Below, piece by piece: positions 43,677-52,609 of a stretch of 64,000 nt of DNA. The translations under genes and the position numbers were made by a program. The notes under the pieces were generated by a model. The model saw only the letters and a program-made list of their open reading frames with translations. It ran no database searches and was not told where the DNA came from. This DNA is from Terriglobales bacterium (GTDB lineage: Bacteria; Acidobacteriota; Terriglobia; Terriglobales; Acidobacteriaceae): the NCBI GenBank assembly GCA_035567895.1, contig DATMPC010000011.1, forward strand, positions 186,001 through 250,000, in the 5' to 3' direction. How positions within the stretch are numbered: the first letter of the stretch is position 1; every line of letters begins with the position of its first letter.

Positions 43677-43943
43677 ATGGCTGGCTACGGTACTACGAAG
43701 CTCTCCTCAAAAGGGCAAGTCGTTATCCCCGAGGAAGTCCGATCGAATCTTGGTCTGAAAGAGGGAGACCAGTTCCTCGTCATCGGTGAAGGTGACGCGG
43801 TGATTCTAAAAGCAATCACTCCCCCCAGACTCGAACAGTTTGAGGGACTACTTGCTCAAGCCCGCGCAGAAGCCCGAAAAGTGAGGATCAAGAAATCCGA
43901 TCTGAAGGCGGCCCTCTTAAAGGTCAGGCGCCGCGCGAGGTGA
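43677..43943 (+). CDS. AbrB/SpoVT-type antitoxin
   Basis: 88 residues. The swapped-hairpin AbrB DNA-binding domain is TTKLSSKGQVVIPEEVRSNLGLKEGDQFLVIGEGDAVILK, and a C-terminal tail would bind the toxin. It overlaps the following PIN gene by four bases (GTGA), the usual VapB-VapC arrangement with autoregulation. Confidence 0.9.
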   Translation: MAGYGTTKLSSKGQVVIPEEVRSNLGLKEGDQFLVIGEGDAVILKAITPPRLEQFEGLLAQARAEARKVRIKKSDLKAALLKVRRRAR

Positions 43944-44350
43944 AACTCAAAGCAGTCCTCGACACGAACGTTCTCATTTCTGGGGTCTTCTGGAAGGGGC
44001 CACCGTTCGAGATTCTGGGAGCCTGACAGCACGGACAGTTCTCGCTGGTCATCTCCGCTGCAATCCTCGAGGAGTACCGGAGAGTTCTTCACGAGATGAC
44101 CAGGACTCGACGGTCAACTGTAATCGACCCAATTCTGGAACTCATTGAATTCCACTCACAGATCGTTGCATCTACGCGCTTCGAGGCGCCAGTGTGCGAT
44201 GATCCCGACGATGACAAGTTCCTGGAGGCGGCGAGCGCCGCCACGGCCGGTTACGTGATTACCGGCGACAGGGCCCTGCTTCGCATTAAGAAGTATGGGA
44301 GAGTTGAGATTATCGGACCGACTCAGTTTCTTAGGATTCTGGCTCGCTGA
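43940..44350 (+). pseudogene. PIN-domain (VapC-like) toxin with in-frame TGA
   Basis: Reading from the GTG at 43940 gives VKLKAVLDTNVLISGVFWKG, with catalytic Asp in LDTN. A TGA follows at 44024-44026 where Trp is expected (GA-stop-QHGQFSLVISAAILEEY). The same frame then stays open for 108 codons, with PIN acidic residues CDDPDDDKFLEAA and the end TQFLRILAR. One base change (TGG to TGA) explains it. It is an inactivated toxin, or needs readthrough. It is preceded by the AbrB antitoxin. Confidence 0.8.
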
Positions 44351-44400
44351 AAGTCAAGTTCCGATCCGACACAACCTGACCTTCAACTGATGAGGTTGGC

Positions 44401-44859
44401 ATGACTCTAACCATGACTTCCACGTTATTAGCCGCGAGCATCGTGTGCTCCATGGCGTTTAGTGCTCAGGCGCAGACTAGAGCCGAGGCGCAGTTGCCAT
44501 CGGTCTTGCCGCCGCCGGAGCTGGCTCGCGTGCTGACTGACTACGAGGCGGCTTGGCAGGCGCCTGATCCGAAGAAGCTGGCGATGCTCTTTGCCGAGGA
44601 TGGATTCGTGCTCTCGATCGGGCATCCGCCGGTCCGTGGACGTGCTGCCATCGAGCGGCAGTATGCCAAGGCCGGCGGTCCGCTTTCTCTGCGGGCTCTG
44701 GCGTATGCGACTGAGGGCTCGATTGGTTACATTATCGGCGGCTTCACGCGGCACAAAGGCGATCCCGATACGGGAAAGTTTACGTTGACGCTTCGCAAGG
44801 GCGCCGACAGCAGATGGCTCATCATGTCTGATATGGACAATGGGAACAGCCGACCTTGA
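44401..44859 (+). CDS. secreted SnoaL/DUF4440-like protein
   Basis: 152 residues. A signal peptide (LLAASIVCSMAFSAQA) is followed by a cone-shaped alpha+beta barrel with ELARVLTDYEAAWQAPDPKKLAMLFAEDGFVLS and RGRAAIERQYAKAGG. This is the DUF4440/SnoaL-like NTF2 fold, used as isomerase, dehydratase or ligand-binding domain. No catalytic assignment is possible. Its 3' end overlaps the next gene's longest start. Confidence 0.85.
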   Translation: MTLTMTSTLLAASIVCSMAFSAQAQTRAEAQLPSVLPPPELARVLTDYEAAWQAPDPKKLAMLFAEDGFVLSIGHPPVRGRAAIERQYAKAGGPLSLRALAYATEGSIGYIIGGFTRHKGDPDTGKFTLTLRKGADSRWLIMSDMDNGNSRP

Positions 44860-45772
44860 CGTGGACTCCGCGACAGCGATTTACCCTATGAAAGACATGC
44901 GAACTCGCCAGTGGGTCGGCCGGGTTCCTCTGCTCGTTGCTGCATGTGGCACGATAGCGCTCAGAAATCTGATGCCTGCGTGGGCGTTCATGTGGAGCTT
45001 GGCCTCCGCCATCTACACTGGCCTCAAGTGGCTGAGCTGGTGGAGAGTACAAGGGCGAATTCGCCATTCAAACTGGCGTTCTGCCGCGTATCTTCTCGGC
45101 TGGCCTGGAATGGACGCGGAATCATTTCTGAAATCAGGCTGTCCTGTCTCGAAACCAGCCGTACGGCAGTGGGTCGCAGGGCTCATCACGGCGATGATGG
45201 GTATCACGCTGCTTTGGGTCCTGGCACGAAGGATTCCCGAGGAGCACCCACTCATGCGTGGATGGGTGGGAATGCTTGGCCTAATCCTCTTACTCCACTT
45301 TGGTACCTTCAAGATTATTGCGCTGATATGGAGGTCCATGGGAGTTGACGCGGTGCCCATCATGGACGCACCTCTGCGTTCCGCTTCTCTAAGCGAGTTT
45401 TGGGGCAAACGATGGAACTTAGGATTCCGCCAGCTTGCCTATGATTTTTTGATCTTCTCCCCATTACACAAAGTGCTCGGCGGCCCGGCGACGGGCTTTC
45501 TCGTATTTGTAGTTTCTGGGCTGCTGCATGATTTAGTGATTTCATTTCCTGCTCGTGCAGGCTACGGACTTCCCACCACGTACTTCGTCATTCAAGGACT
45601 CGGAGTTGCTGTTGAACGTTCCCAGTTCGGTAAACGACTTGGACTGGGAAGGCACGCATTAGGCTGGTTGTTTATGGCAACGGTAACTGCGGCCCCTGCG
45701 TACTGGCTCTTCCACCCTCAGTTTGTTACGCGTGTAATACTCCCATTTATGCGAGCGATAAGGGCGATATGA
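44840..45772 (+). CDS. MBOAT/wax-synthase-like membrane acyltransferase
   Basis: 310 residues with seven to eight membrane helices. The MBOAT-type motif FWGKRWNLGFRQLAYDFLI and the conserved His in VSGLLHDLVISFP match plant-type long-chain alcohol O-acyltransferases (wax synthases). They esterify fatty alcohols or other hydroxyl acceptors with acyl-CoA at the membrane. The start may be the ATG at 44888 (MKDMRTRQW). It overlaps the next gene by four bases (ATGA). Confidence 0.82.
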   Translation: MGTADLDVDSATAIYPMKDMRTRQWVGRVPLLVAACGTIALRNLMPAWAFMWSLASAIYTGLKWLSWWRVQGRIRHSNWRSAAYLLGWPGMDAESFLKSGCPVSKPAVRQWVAGLITAMMGITLLWVLARRIPEEHPLMRGWVGMLGLILLLHFGTFKIIALIWRSMGVDAVPIMDAPLRSASLSEFWGKRWNLGFRQLAYDFLIFSPLHKVLGGPATGFLVFVVSGLLHDLVISFPARAGYGLPTTYFVIQGLGVAVERSQFGKRLGLGRHALGWLFMATVTAAPAYWLFHPQFVTRVILPFMRAIRAI

Positions 45773-46212
45773 CGAGCCCACTCTGGGAACGGCTGTTCGA
45801 CTGGGATCTTTGGCTGGCTGGATTCGGACACTTCGTGATTCTGATCGCCAGTTTTCAAGTGCCTTTTCGCCTCGAATGGAAAGTAGACCTGCAGCAACTG
45901 AAGCCATTCAACCGTAAGCTGCTGTGGGTCCAGGGCGCGTTCACTGTCCTGACCATCCTCGCCTTCGGAATCCTGACGCTCTCCCTACACGTGGAACTAC
46001 TTCGGGGCGATCGTGCTGCGCTGGCTCTTGCTTTATTTATCGGCATCTATTGGACCTCTCGCATTCTCGTCGACGCGTTTTACTTTTCCCACAACGACTG
46101 GCCGCACGGAACAAAATTTGTAGTGGGGCACATTCTATTGACATCGCTCTTTGCTGCCCTTGCGATAAGCTATCTTGGATTGTGCGGGTGGCATTTTTTG
46201 CGGCATAACTAG
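45769..46212 (+). CDS. four-helix membrane protein, coupled to the acyltransferase
   Basis: 147 residues, helices FGHFVILIASFQVPF, WVQGAFTVLTILAFGILTL, ALALALFIGIYWTSRILVD and HILLTSLFAALAISYLGLCG. It starts within the stop of the MBOAT gene, so the two are translationally coupled and likely act together. The conserved SHNDWPHG loop is notable. No known family is assigned. Confidence 0.75.
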   Translation: MTSPLWERLFDWDLWLAGFGHFVILIASFQVPFRLEWKVDLQQLKPFNRKLLWVQGAFTVLTILAFGILTLSLHVELLRGDRAALALALFIGIYWTSRILVDAFYFSHNDWPHGTKFVVGHILLTSLFAALAISYLGLCGWHFLRHN

Positions 46213-46287
46213 ACAGCCCTCGGGCATCCTCTTGTGGTGCTCGAGGACAAGAATCCCGCCCTTTGGGCTCACACCGTTTCTCATCTC

Positions 46288-46312
46288 ACCCATGGCTCAC
46301 GCCCATGGGCTA
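46288..46312. repeat. short palindromic repeat (cccatggctcacgcccatggg type)
   Basis: An inverted repeat around ccatggctcacgcccatgg, flanked by tcatctcac and ctacaagaat, lies in the 166-base gap after the membrane protein gene. It probably belongs to another dispersed palindrome type and may serve as terminator. Confidence 0.5.
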
Positions 46313-46378
46313 CAAGAATGGCGTGCCTTCGGCGCTCTAGGTACCCAGACACTCACCCAGCGGCTGCCGCCGCCGGTA

Positions 46379-46978
46379 CTAATTTCCCGAGCCTTGGGCA
46401 TTCCTTGCGTGAGCGCGGTGTGGAAGTTCTTGCTCCAACTTATCGAGCCATGCGAGTTCCGTTTTGAATTGCTCGAGGGTTAGCTTCAGCATCCAGACGG
46501 CTTCGTGATAGGGATGTCCTACTTCCTGGAGGACGGAATTCAGCACTTCTTTTTCTCGGGCTAGCTCCGATTCGAGAACCTTTTTTCTGCGCTGAATCTG
46601 CGTTTTAAAGACTCCTGGCCTGGCGAGCCAGGAGAGAGCGATCCAGGTGAGGAAAGGAGGGCGTTCGCGTTGGGTGGTCCAATCTTCACGCTCAAGGGCG
46701 TCGGCTAGAGCCGCACGCCCGTCGGCGGTCGCAGTCAGGACGTTTCGCTCTGGACCGGCAGCGGGTTCTTTGCTTGCCTTGGCGCGCAAAAACCCGAGGC
46801 GCTGCAGCTTGTCGAGGCTGTAGTACACCTGCGGCCGGGAGATTCCGGCCCAGTCCCGAATCTCACGGCGTTCCAATTCGAGATTGGCTTCGTAGCCATG
46901 CATCGGGCGTTCCGACAACAGGCTTAGCACTACGAGGTCTGCAGTGGTGAGATCGAGCTTGCGCTTACGCCTGGGCAC
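46379..46978 (-). CDS. PadR-family transcriptional regulator
   Basis: 199 residues from the GTG at 46978 (MPRRKRKLDLTTADLVVL). The frame is open to 47161, but that part overlaps the upstream gene and is Arg-rich. The N-terminal winged helix reads VLSLLSERPMHGYEANLELE and ISRPQVYYSLDKLQRLGFL. A coiled-coil dimerisation helix (residues 110-195, LESELAREKEVLNSVLQEV) follows. PadR proteins repress nearby genes in response to small molecules; no target is obvious. The start overlaps the Cdd1-like gene by 14 bases. Confidence 0.88.
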   Translation of the reverse strand: MPRRKRKLDLTTADLVVLSLLSERPMHGYEANLELERREIRDWAGISRPQVYYSLDKLQRLGFLRAKASKEPAAGPERNVLTATADGRAALADALEREDWTTQRERPPFLTWIALSWLARPGVFKTQIQRRKKVLESELAREKEVLNSVLQEVGHPYHEAVWMLKLTLEQFKTELAWLDKLEQELPHRAHARNAQGSGN

Positions 46979-47273
46979 GCCTTGCCTTCCGCTTGCGGCT
47001 CCAGTACCACCATACACATCTCTCTGCCGGCAATCGCGGATTGCGCGCCTGCGCCACCGCCGCCTGGAAGACGTCGAGGCAGCAGATGTCCTGCCTCTCT
47101 CCAGTGATTTCGCACAAGCGTCTATACATCTGGCGAGGATTGGACTTGGCGAGTTGAGCAACGCTGCTGATGCCCAGTAGCTCGAAATCGCGCAGCATGG
47201 CGGGGCCGACGGAGATCAAGCTCTGCAACTTCTGCTTCTCGTTTCGGGATGAAATTCTAGTTGACGTCGGCAT
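46965..47273 (-). CDS. Cdd1-like helix-hairpin-helix protein
   Basis: 102 residues. The N-terminal HhH motif is LQSLISVGPAMLRDFELLGISSVAQLAKSNP, followed by MYRRLCEITGERQDICCLDVFQAAVAQARNP, the conserved core of the pathogenicity locus/Cdd1 family of unknown function. The HhH fold suggests nucleic acid binding. It overlaps the PadR gene by 14 bases and is probably co-expressed. Confidence 0.8.
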   Translation of the reverse strand: MPTSTRISSRNEKQKLQSLISVGPAMLRDFELLGISSVAQLAKSNPRQMYRRLCEITGERQDICCLDVFQAAVAQARNPRLPAERCVWWYWSRKRKARRAQA

Positions 47274-47389
47274 AGGTGCTCCTGTAACGTCTCTTGTTGC
47301 AGTAGTCTAATTGAGACTAGTTACTAAAGGCAAGTAGATTTTGGCGCGGCAAGTTGTGGGTGCCGAAACTTTCTATCGACACTGTCATC

Positions 47390-47513
47390 CCTCGCGCTCT
47401 TTTTGCGCGGGGGATCTGCTTTTCCTACGCCGCGAGAACAGCAGATCCCCCGCTCCGCGGTGAAAGCAGTGGGCAACGCAGACACCTTCGCTGCGGAGCG
47501 AGGGATGACAGTG
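47390..47513. repeat. MITE-like palindromic element, subfamily 2 (GTCATCCCTCG), copy 1
   Basis: Outer arms cactgtcatccctcg and cgagggatgacagtg, inner arms ggggatctgctt and agcagatccccc. A second copy with the same inner arms is at 60135-60269. It fills most of the gap before the VOC gene. Confidence 0.82.
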
Positions 47514-47564
47514 CCAAGTGAGGGGTCTGAGGGTAAATTCTGAGGGTAAATAAGGAGACTAGCT

Positions 47565-47963
47565 ATGAACATCAAGAAAATTACGCCGGTTCTGTACGCA
47601 GATGAGCTTGAATCGTGCGTAAAGTTCTGGACCGAGCGGTTTGGATTTCAGAAGACAGTGGAAGTGCCGGATGGGAGCCGCCTGGGATTCGTGATCCTGC
47701 AGAATGGCAATTTGGAACTCATGTATCAGAGCTTTGCCAGCGCCAGGAAGGATGCTCCTATCGTTTCAAAGGAGATCGAAGGAGAGCGCACGTTTCTGTA
47801 TGTCGAAGTTGAGAAGCTAGAACCTTTCATTCAAGCGACGAAGGATGCGAATGTCGTGCTGCCCGTACGGACAACTTTCTACGGAGCTACGGAGATCGGC
47901 GTCAAAGATCCTGCCGGACACGTAGTTGTGTTCGCCGAGATGGGCGCGCAGCAGGAGCAGTAA
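47565..47963 (+). CDS. VOC-family (glyoxalase/bleomycin-resistance-like) protein
   Basis: 132 residues with AAGGAG seven bases before the ATG. Two beta-alpha-beta modules: ITPVLYADELESCVKFWTERFGFQKTVEV and YVEVEKLEPFIQATKDANVVLP, ending ATEIGVKDPAGHVVVFAEM. The fold binds a metal or small molecule; no exact substrate can be assigned. Confidence 0.87.
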   Translation: MNIKKITPVLYADELESCVKFWTERFGFQKTVEVPDGSRLGFVILQNGNLELMYQSFASARKDAPIVSKEIEGERTFLYVEVEKLEPFIQATKDANVVLPVRTTFYGATEIGVKDPAGHVVVFAEMGAQQEQ

Positions 47964-48143
47964 GCACGTAGATGTCGCTGGGGCCACTCACCCATGCGCT
48001 ACTGCGCACGGTTCTGCTGTTTGCCCGCTAGTACGGTGTTGCCACTTCCCTTTCGTAATCCCTCTATGAGCGGTTTGCGTTTATTGGTGCCGCATTCCCC
48101 GCACATAATGCCGTGAGCACCATCTCCCCCAGCACGATCCCAA

Positions 48144-48158
48144 TTAAGGACTCCTTAA
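48144..48158 (+). promoter_or_regulatory. palindrome ttaagga-c-tccttaa before the beta-barrel-like gene
   Basis: A 7-bp perfect inverted repeat with one central base, located five bases before the ATG at 48163 and overlapping its Shine-Dalgarno region. It could be an operator or an RBS-blocking hairpin. The evidence is the sequence only. Confidence 0.35.
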
Positions 48159-48162
48159 ACTT

Positions 48163-49092
48163 ATGTTGAAGCGGAATTTTGTTTTCGCACTCGTGTTGCT
48201 GATGCTTGGGGCTTTGGCCTGCATGGGTCAAGCGACTCCGTCGTCCCCGATACTGCGGTTTCCTGATAGAGGCTTCAGCTCTTACACGACCCTGTCGCAG
48301 AGCTATGACTCTTCGGCCAACTGGACGAGCATTGTGGATTCCACCGTCAGCTACAACTTCAACAGAGTCTTCGCCGTCTCCGTAGGAGCCCCCTTCTACC
48401 TTGCGTACAACCAGCCGCTCTTCACTTCGACTACAACGCCGACTGGCGGGACGAGTACGCAGTTCACGCCGATCTCTGGGTTTAAAGCAATGGGCGATAC
48501 GCGTATTGGGTTGAGGTTCGCGACGCCGACTCCGATCATCAAGTACGTTGTCACCGTGACCGGTACGGCCCCGACGGGCGATACGTCGATCGGCCTAAGC
48601 ACCGGCCGGGTGACTGCAGACTTCAACAATCATGTGGAGTTCGATCTTGGTCACTTCTCTCCGCTTCTCGATTTGGGAATTGCCAACACCAGCGCACTCA
48701 TCAATGCGGTGAAGCGTCCATACACCACTCTGGGTATGCTGTCGCACTATAAGGCGGGACTCGGACTTCCGCTCGGCAAGCGGCTAAGTCTTGAATTTGC
48801 CGGCTACGAGAACTTGCCGCTCGGATTGCAAAAACTCTATAGCCAGGAGTTCAATCGCGGACCGGGCTCCGTTTCCTCGAGTGGTAAGGGCAAGTCGGCG
48901 CCGATCTATGAGCAAGTTGCTGCTGCCTTTGGAAAGGGCTTCACCGAAGACAACGGATTCACGACGGGACTGAACGCCGAGATGGGCCGCTACATGGATA
49001 TGGGCTTCACCTACGATCGCAGTGCGCGCCAGCAGTTGGATAGCTTCTCCTTCAGCATCGGCATTCGCATTGGGCACGCGCCGGCACACTGA
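48163..49092 (+). CDS. secreted, probably outer-membrane beta-barrel protein
   Basis: 309 residues. Signal peptide VFALVLLMLGALACMGQA, then many amphipathic strands (YTTLSQSYDSSANWTSIVDS, RIGLRFATPTPIIKYVVTVTG, VEFDLGHFSPLLDLGIANTS). The end SFSFSIGIRIGHAPAH resembles a terminal strand with a short tail. The pattern fits a porin-like transporter barrel. No family name is recognised with certainty. Confidence 0.72.
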   Translation: MLKRNFVFALVLLMLGALACMGQATPSSPILRFPDRGFSSYTTLSQSYDSSANWTSIVDSTVSYNFNRVFAVSVGAPFYLAYNQPLFTSTTTPTGGTSTQFTPISGFKAMGDTRIGLRFATPTPIIKYVVTVTGTAPTGDTSIGLSTGRVTADFNNHVEFDLGHFSPLLDLGIANTSALINAVKRPYTTLGMLSHYKAGLGLPLGKRLSLEFAGYENLPLGLQKLYSQEFNRGPGSVSSSGKGKSAPIYEQVAAAFGKGFTEDNGFTTGLNAEMGRYMDMGFTYDRSARQQLDSFSFSIGIRIGHAPAH

Positions 49093-49120
49093 AGATGCTA
49101 GCCTCTTAACCTCTGGGCTG

Positions 49121-49660
49121 TTAGCTATTAGCCTTCGACCAGGGTGGAACGACACCCGTCATGCGCGCGTATGCAATGAGCTGGCCCATGTGCTCGTTGG
49201 CATGAACGATGATGCGAAGGTACATGCCATCGACCGTGGCGTCTCGATCAGCTACGTGGACTTTACGTGCCAGGTCCTTGGGCGTTTCAGCCAGATGTGC
49301 CTCTTTCACCGCGTCCAGCGATCGCTTCAGCCAACTGATTACTTCCGCCTTTGACGTGACAGTTGTCTCCGCGTCCCGCTTCAGGTCTGTGGGCATCTTC
49401 GGACCGGTAACGCTCAGTAGATAAAAGTTCGCCAGAACGATGTGCATGTAGACTTCGCTTGTGGAGCGCACTCCGGCCGCGGGTCGCCAGGTGAATTTGT
49501 CTGCAGGAGTGGCCTCGGCCAGATCAATGAGCTGTCGCGAAACATGCTTCCACTCTCCGTCGTACCCCTGCCAGATCCCCTCAGGCGCTTGAGCCACTAA
49601 GACATTGGGAACAATCAACAAGAGGCATACTAAGAACATTTTGATCAGAGACGGTTTCAC
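49121..49660 (-). CDS. secreted DinB-family protein
   Basis: 179 residues from the GTG at 49660 with AAGGAG seven bases upstream. Signal peptide KMFLVCLLLIVPNVLVAQA. The DinB four-helix bundle shows His residues in VYMHIVLANFYLLS and the C-terminal IIVHANEHMGQLIAYARM. DinB/YfiT proteins bind Zn and may act as thiol-dependent transferases. Export is unusual for the superfamily but common in this phylum. Confidence 0.85.
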   Translation of the reverse strand: MKPSLIKMFLVCLLLIVPNVLVAQAPEGIWQGYDGEWKHVSRQLIDLAEATPADKFTWRPAAGVRSTSEVYMHIVLANFYLLSVTGPKMPTDLKRDAETTVTSKAEVISWLKRSLDAVKEAHLAETPKDLARKVHVADRDATVDGMYLRIIVHANEHMGQLIAYARMTGVVPPWSKANS

Positions 49661-49954
49661 CGAAGCTCCTTTCCTGCGGTTTCCTGAAGCCGTGTTGCAT
49701 CCGTCGCATTTTATCGGAAGAGACGAACAGTCCCGTTCAGGCCGCTCTGATGCTATGTTCCGAGGGAATTTTTCAGAATCCAAGGTCCATCGGACTTCGG
49801 TCAGGTTGGCCTCGCTTGGGCTGCTAACTCGTTGAAGAATTGGGTGCGCACGAAAGGATTAAAGCTATGCTCCGCAAACGTTGCAGCCAGATACGAGGCA
49901 TTGGTTAGCTTTCGTAATGTTGATGTGAGTCCTCCCCAATGAAATGCTTGCCGC

Positions 49955-50386
49955 ATGCACAATCCCGCCAACCAAGATCGCGATTCGGTCCGCGCTCCGC
50001 GCGTTAATGTCCCAAACAAGGAACAAGCGGTAGTTGCGCTCGGAACGCAGCGAATCCTCGGTGTCCTGTGCAAACTATCGGTCACCGGCGGCTCTTTACG
50101 TTTGTCGAAGCCAATGTCGAAAGGAACCGTTGCCGACCTCACAATACGGGCAACATCAGGACCAATTACTAGCGCCATCGAATTCCTCGGACCAGCACAT
50201 CGAGGTGCACTTCCCCCGCAAGCATTCCGTTTCATTCACATGGGCCCGGCAGAGAGCAGGCGCCTGGAAAATGCACTCGAGGAGATCCGAAAACAGGGAT
50301 TTGGCGAAAAACAGGATTGGCGATTTCATCCGCTTACCAGAGGCGCTCTTCGTACTGTTAAATCCATCACCCGGAAGCGGTCCTGA
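49955..50386 (+). CDS. PilZ-like domain protein
   Basis: 143 residues. VRAPRVNVP near the N-terminus and KLSVTGGSLRLSKPMSKGT resemble the RxxxR and (D/N)xSxxG c-di-GMP motifs of PilZ, though the first motif is degenerate. No other domain. It could be a c-di-GMP receptor or a non-binding PilZ homolog. It stands alone. Confidence 0.6.
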   Translation: MHNPANQDRDSVRAPRVNVPNKEQAVVALGTQRILGVLCKLSVTGGSLRLSKPMSKGTVADLTIRATSGPITSAIEFLGPAHRGALPPQAFRFIHMGPAESRRLENALEEIRKQGFGEKQDWRFHPLTRGALRTVKSITRKRS

Positions 50387-50572
50387 GAAGAGCAAAGCGG
50401 TTTTTACGCCTCATGCGCTCATCGAATTGATGAATACGCTGACCTGACGACGAGTCCCACTTTGGGATGAACTCCGGGGTTACGGAACCCGCCCCAGAAC
50501 ATTTTTACAAACCCGTAATACACGGTGTATCGTTGCGTGCGCCATTTCAATCCCTTAGCTATGGTGATGCAC

Positions 50573-52606
50573 ATGACGATCCGCCGGTTGACTGTTCTTG
50601 CCGTTCTTGCAATTCCAACGCTAACCCACAGCACACCGTCAGCCCCGATGATGCAGGCGGCTGCGCCTGCCGTCGAAGCGAGATCGGCGCCACAGCAGTT
50701 GGCGGCTGACACACAGCGCGTCACCGCCGCGGGGGCGAGTTTCATGGTGCCCGCCGGCTGGTCGATCGTCACGGGCAAGAACGTGGTCATCCTTCAGCCT
50801 CCAGAGCCCGACACGCATATAGCGATTGTCGATACTCAAGCCACCGATGCTGCAGGTGCGGTCGCGGCGGGTTGGGCGGCATACAAGCCTGAGCACAAGT
50901 GGCCGGTTAAAGTTGTCACCTCACGCCCACCGCGCGAAGGCTGGGAAGATCGCCATGTCTTTGACTACGAAACTTCTCCCAACGAACGCGCTGTCGTACA
51001 GGCGATTGCGCTGCGTGCTGGCAGCACCTGGACTGCGGTCATCCTAGACGGAAAGGAACCGACATTTGAGAAGCGCAACGCGCCGATTGGATTGATCATT
51101 CAGAGTCTGCGTCCCAAGGGCTATCAGCGTGAGTCATTCGCCGGACGGAAAGCACATCCGCTGGATGCGGCCCGAATCGCTGAGATCAAGGCCTTCGTGG
51201 AAGACTCGATGCAAAAGCTTGGCGTCCCGGGAGCTTCGCTTGCGCTGGTTGACGACGGCAAGATCGTGTACGCAGGCGGATTGGGAAAACGCGAGCTCGG
51301 TAAACCCGACCCTGTGGACGAAAACACGCTCTTCATGGCGGCGTCGAATACGAAGGGAATGACGACGCTGCTGCTTTCAGAACTGGTGGACGAGAAGAAG
51401 TTGAGGTGGGATGAGCCTGTCGTTGACGCCTATCCCAGCTTCAAACTTGGTGATCCGGAAACAACTAAGAAGGTGCTCGTCAAAAACCTGATCTGCGCGT
51501 GCACCGGACTACCTCGGCAGGATCTGGAATGGATCTTCCAGTTTAAGCAGGCCACTCCGGAATCTTCACTCGCTCTGCTTGGCACCATGCAGCCCACCAG
51601 CAAGTATGGCGAGGTCTTTCAGTACAGCAATCTCATGGCGTCTGCGGCGGGATACATCGGCGCACATATTGTGTATCCCAACATGGAACTCGGGGCCGCC
51701 TATGACGCTGCCATGCAAAAGAGAATTTTTGATCCCCTCGGAATGAAATCCACAACCTTCGATATGGCGCGAGCCTTAAGAGCCAACCATGCCAGCCCTC
51801 ACGGCGATGATGTGGATGGCAAGCCTAGTGTGGCCGACATCGCGTTTGACTACTCGGTCGGACCCCACCGTCCGGCGGGAGGCGTTTGGACCTCCTCCGA
51901 CGATCTGATTCGTTACGTACAGCTTGAGCTTGCTCGGGGAAAGCTACCCAATGGCAAACAGTTGGTATCGACGGAGAATTTACTGGCTCGACGCGCCCGG
52001 CAGATCGACGTCGGAGAGAATCATTATTACGGCATGGGCCTGATGGTCGATAGCAGATACGGCGTCCCGGTGGTTCATCACGGAGGGAGCATGGCAGGTT
52101 ACAAGAGCGACATCGATTTTCTGCCTGACTCCGGCGTGGGCGCAGTGCTGCTCACGAATTCCGACAACGGTGGAATGCTGCTGGGACCCTTCAGGCGGCG
52201 ATTGCTGGAGGTATTGTTCGACGGCAAACCTGAAGCGGCTGACGACGTTACCGCTCAGGCCAAGCGGCATAAGGCCGTTCTCGAGAAAGAGCGGCTACGA
52301 CTCGTTGTTCCGGCAGATGCATCACTCGTGTCACAACTGGCGTCCAAGTATTCCAGCAAGGACCTTGGCGAACTCACGGTAACAAATAAGGATGGCGCAA
52401 CGACGTTCGACTTCGGCGAGTGGAAGAGCACCGTCGCCTCACGAAAGAATGACGATGGCACAATTTCGTTCATCACCATCGATCCCACAAATGATGGCTT
52501 CGAATTCGTGAAGGCCGAACGGAATGGCCGGCGCGCGTTAATTATCCGTGACGGCCAGCACGAATACACGTTCACGGAGGCCGCACTGACCGCTTCTTCA
52601 CATTGA
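50573..52606 (+). CDS. secreted class C beta-lactamase-like serine hydrolase
   Basis: About 677 residues. The start is chosen at the ATG at 50573 (MTIRRLTVLAVLAIPTL signal); 50561 is an alternative. An N-terminal domain of about 190 residues of unknown type precedes the catalytic domain. That domain has SxxK (AASNTKGMTT, near 258), YxN (QYSNLMASAAGY, near 351) and HxG (HHGGSMAGYK, near 502). A C-terminal beta domain of about 130 residues closes the protein. Members are D-aminopeptidases, esterases or PBP4-like; a resistance role should not be assumed. Confidence 0.88.
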   Translation: MTIRRLTVLAVLAIPTLTHSTPSAPMMQAAAPAVEARSAPQQLAADTQRVTAAGASFMVPAGWSIVTGKNVVILQPPEPDTHIAIVDTQATDAAGAVAAGWAAYKPEHKWPVKVVTSRPPREGWEDRHVFDYETSPNERAVVQAIALRAGSTWTAVILDGKEPTFEKRNAPIGLIIQSLRPKGYQRESFAGRKAHPLDAARIAEIKAFVEDSMQKLGVPGASLALVDDGKIVYAGGLGKRELGKPDPVDENTLFMAASNTKGMTTLLLSELVDEKKLRWDEPVVDAYPSFKLGDPETTKKVLVKNLICACTGLPRQDLEWIFQFKQATPESSLALLGTMQPTSKYGEVFQYSNLMASAAGYIGAHIVYPNMELGAAYDAAMQKRIFDPLGMKSTTFDMARALRANHASPHGDDVDGKPSVADIAFDYSVGPHRPAGGVWTSSDDLIRYVQLELARGKLPNGKQLVSTENLLARRARQIDVGENHYYGMGLMVDSRYGVPVVHHGGSMAGYKSDIDFLPDSGVGAVLLTNSDNGGMLLGPFRRRLLEVLFDGKPEAADDVTAQAKRHKAVLEKERLRLVVPADASLVSQLASKYSSKDLGELTVTNKDGATTFDFGEWKSTVASRKNDDGTISFITIDPTNDGFEFVKAERNGRRALIIRDGQHEYTFTEAALTASSH

Positions 52607-52609
52607 GGG

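Noticed and set aside
46213-46378. Short ORFs after the membrane protein gene
   Set aside because: The stretch is a palindromic repeat region; the ORFs lack RBS and domain signal.
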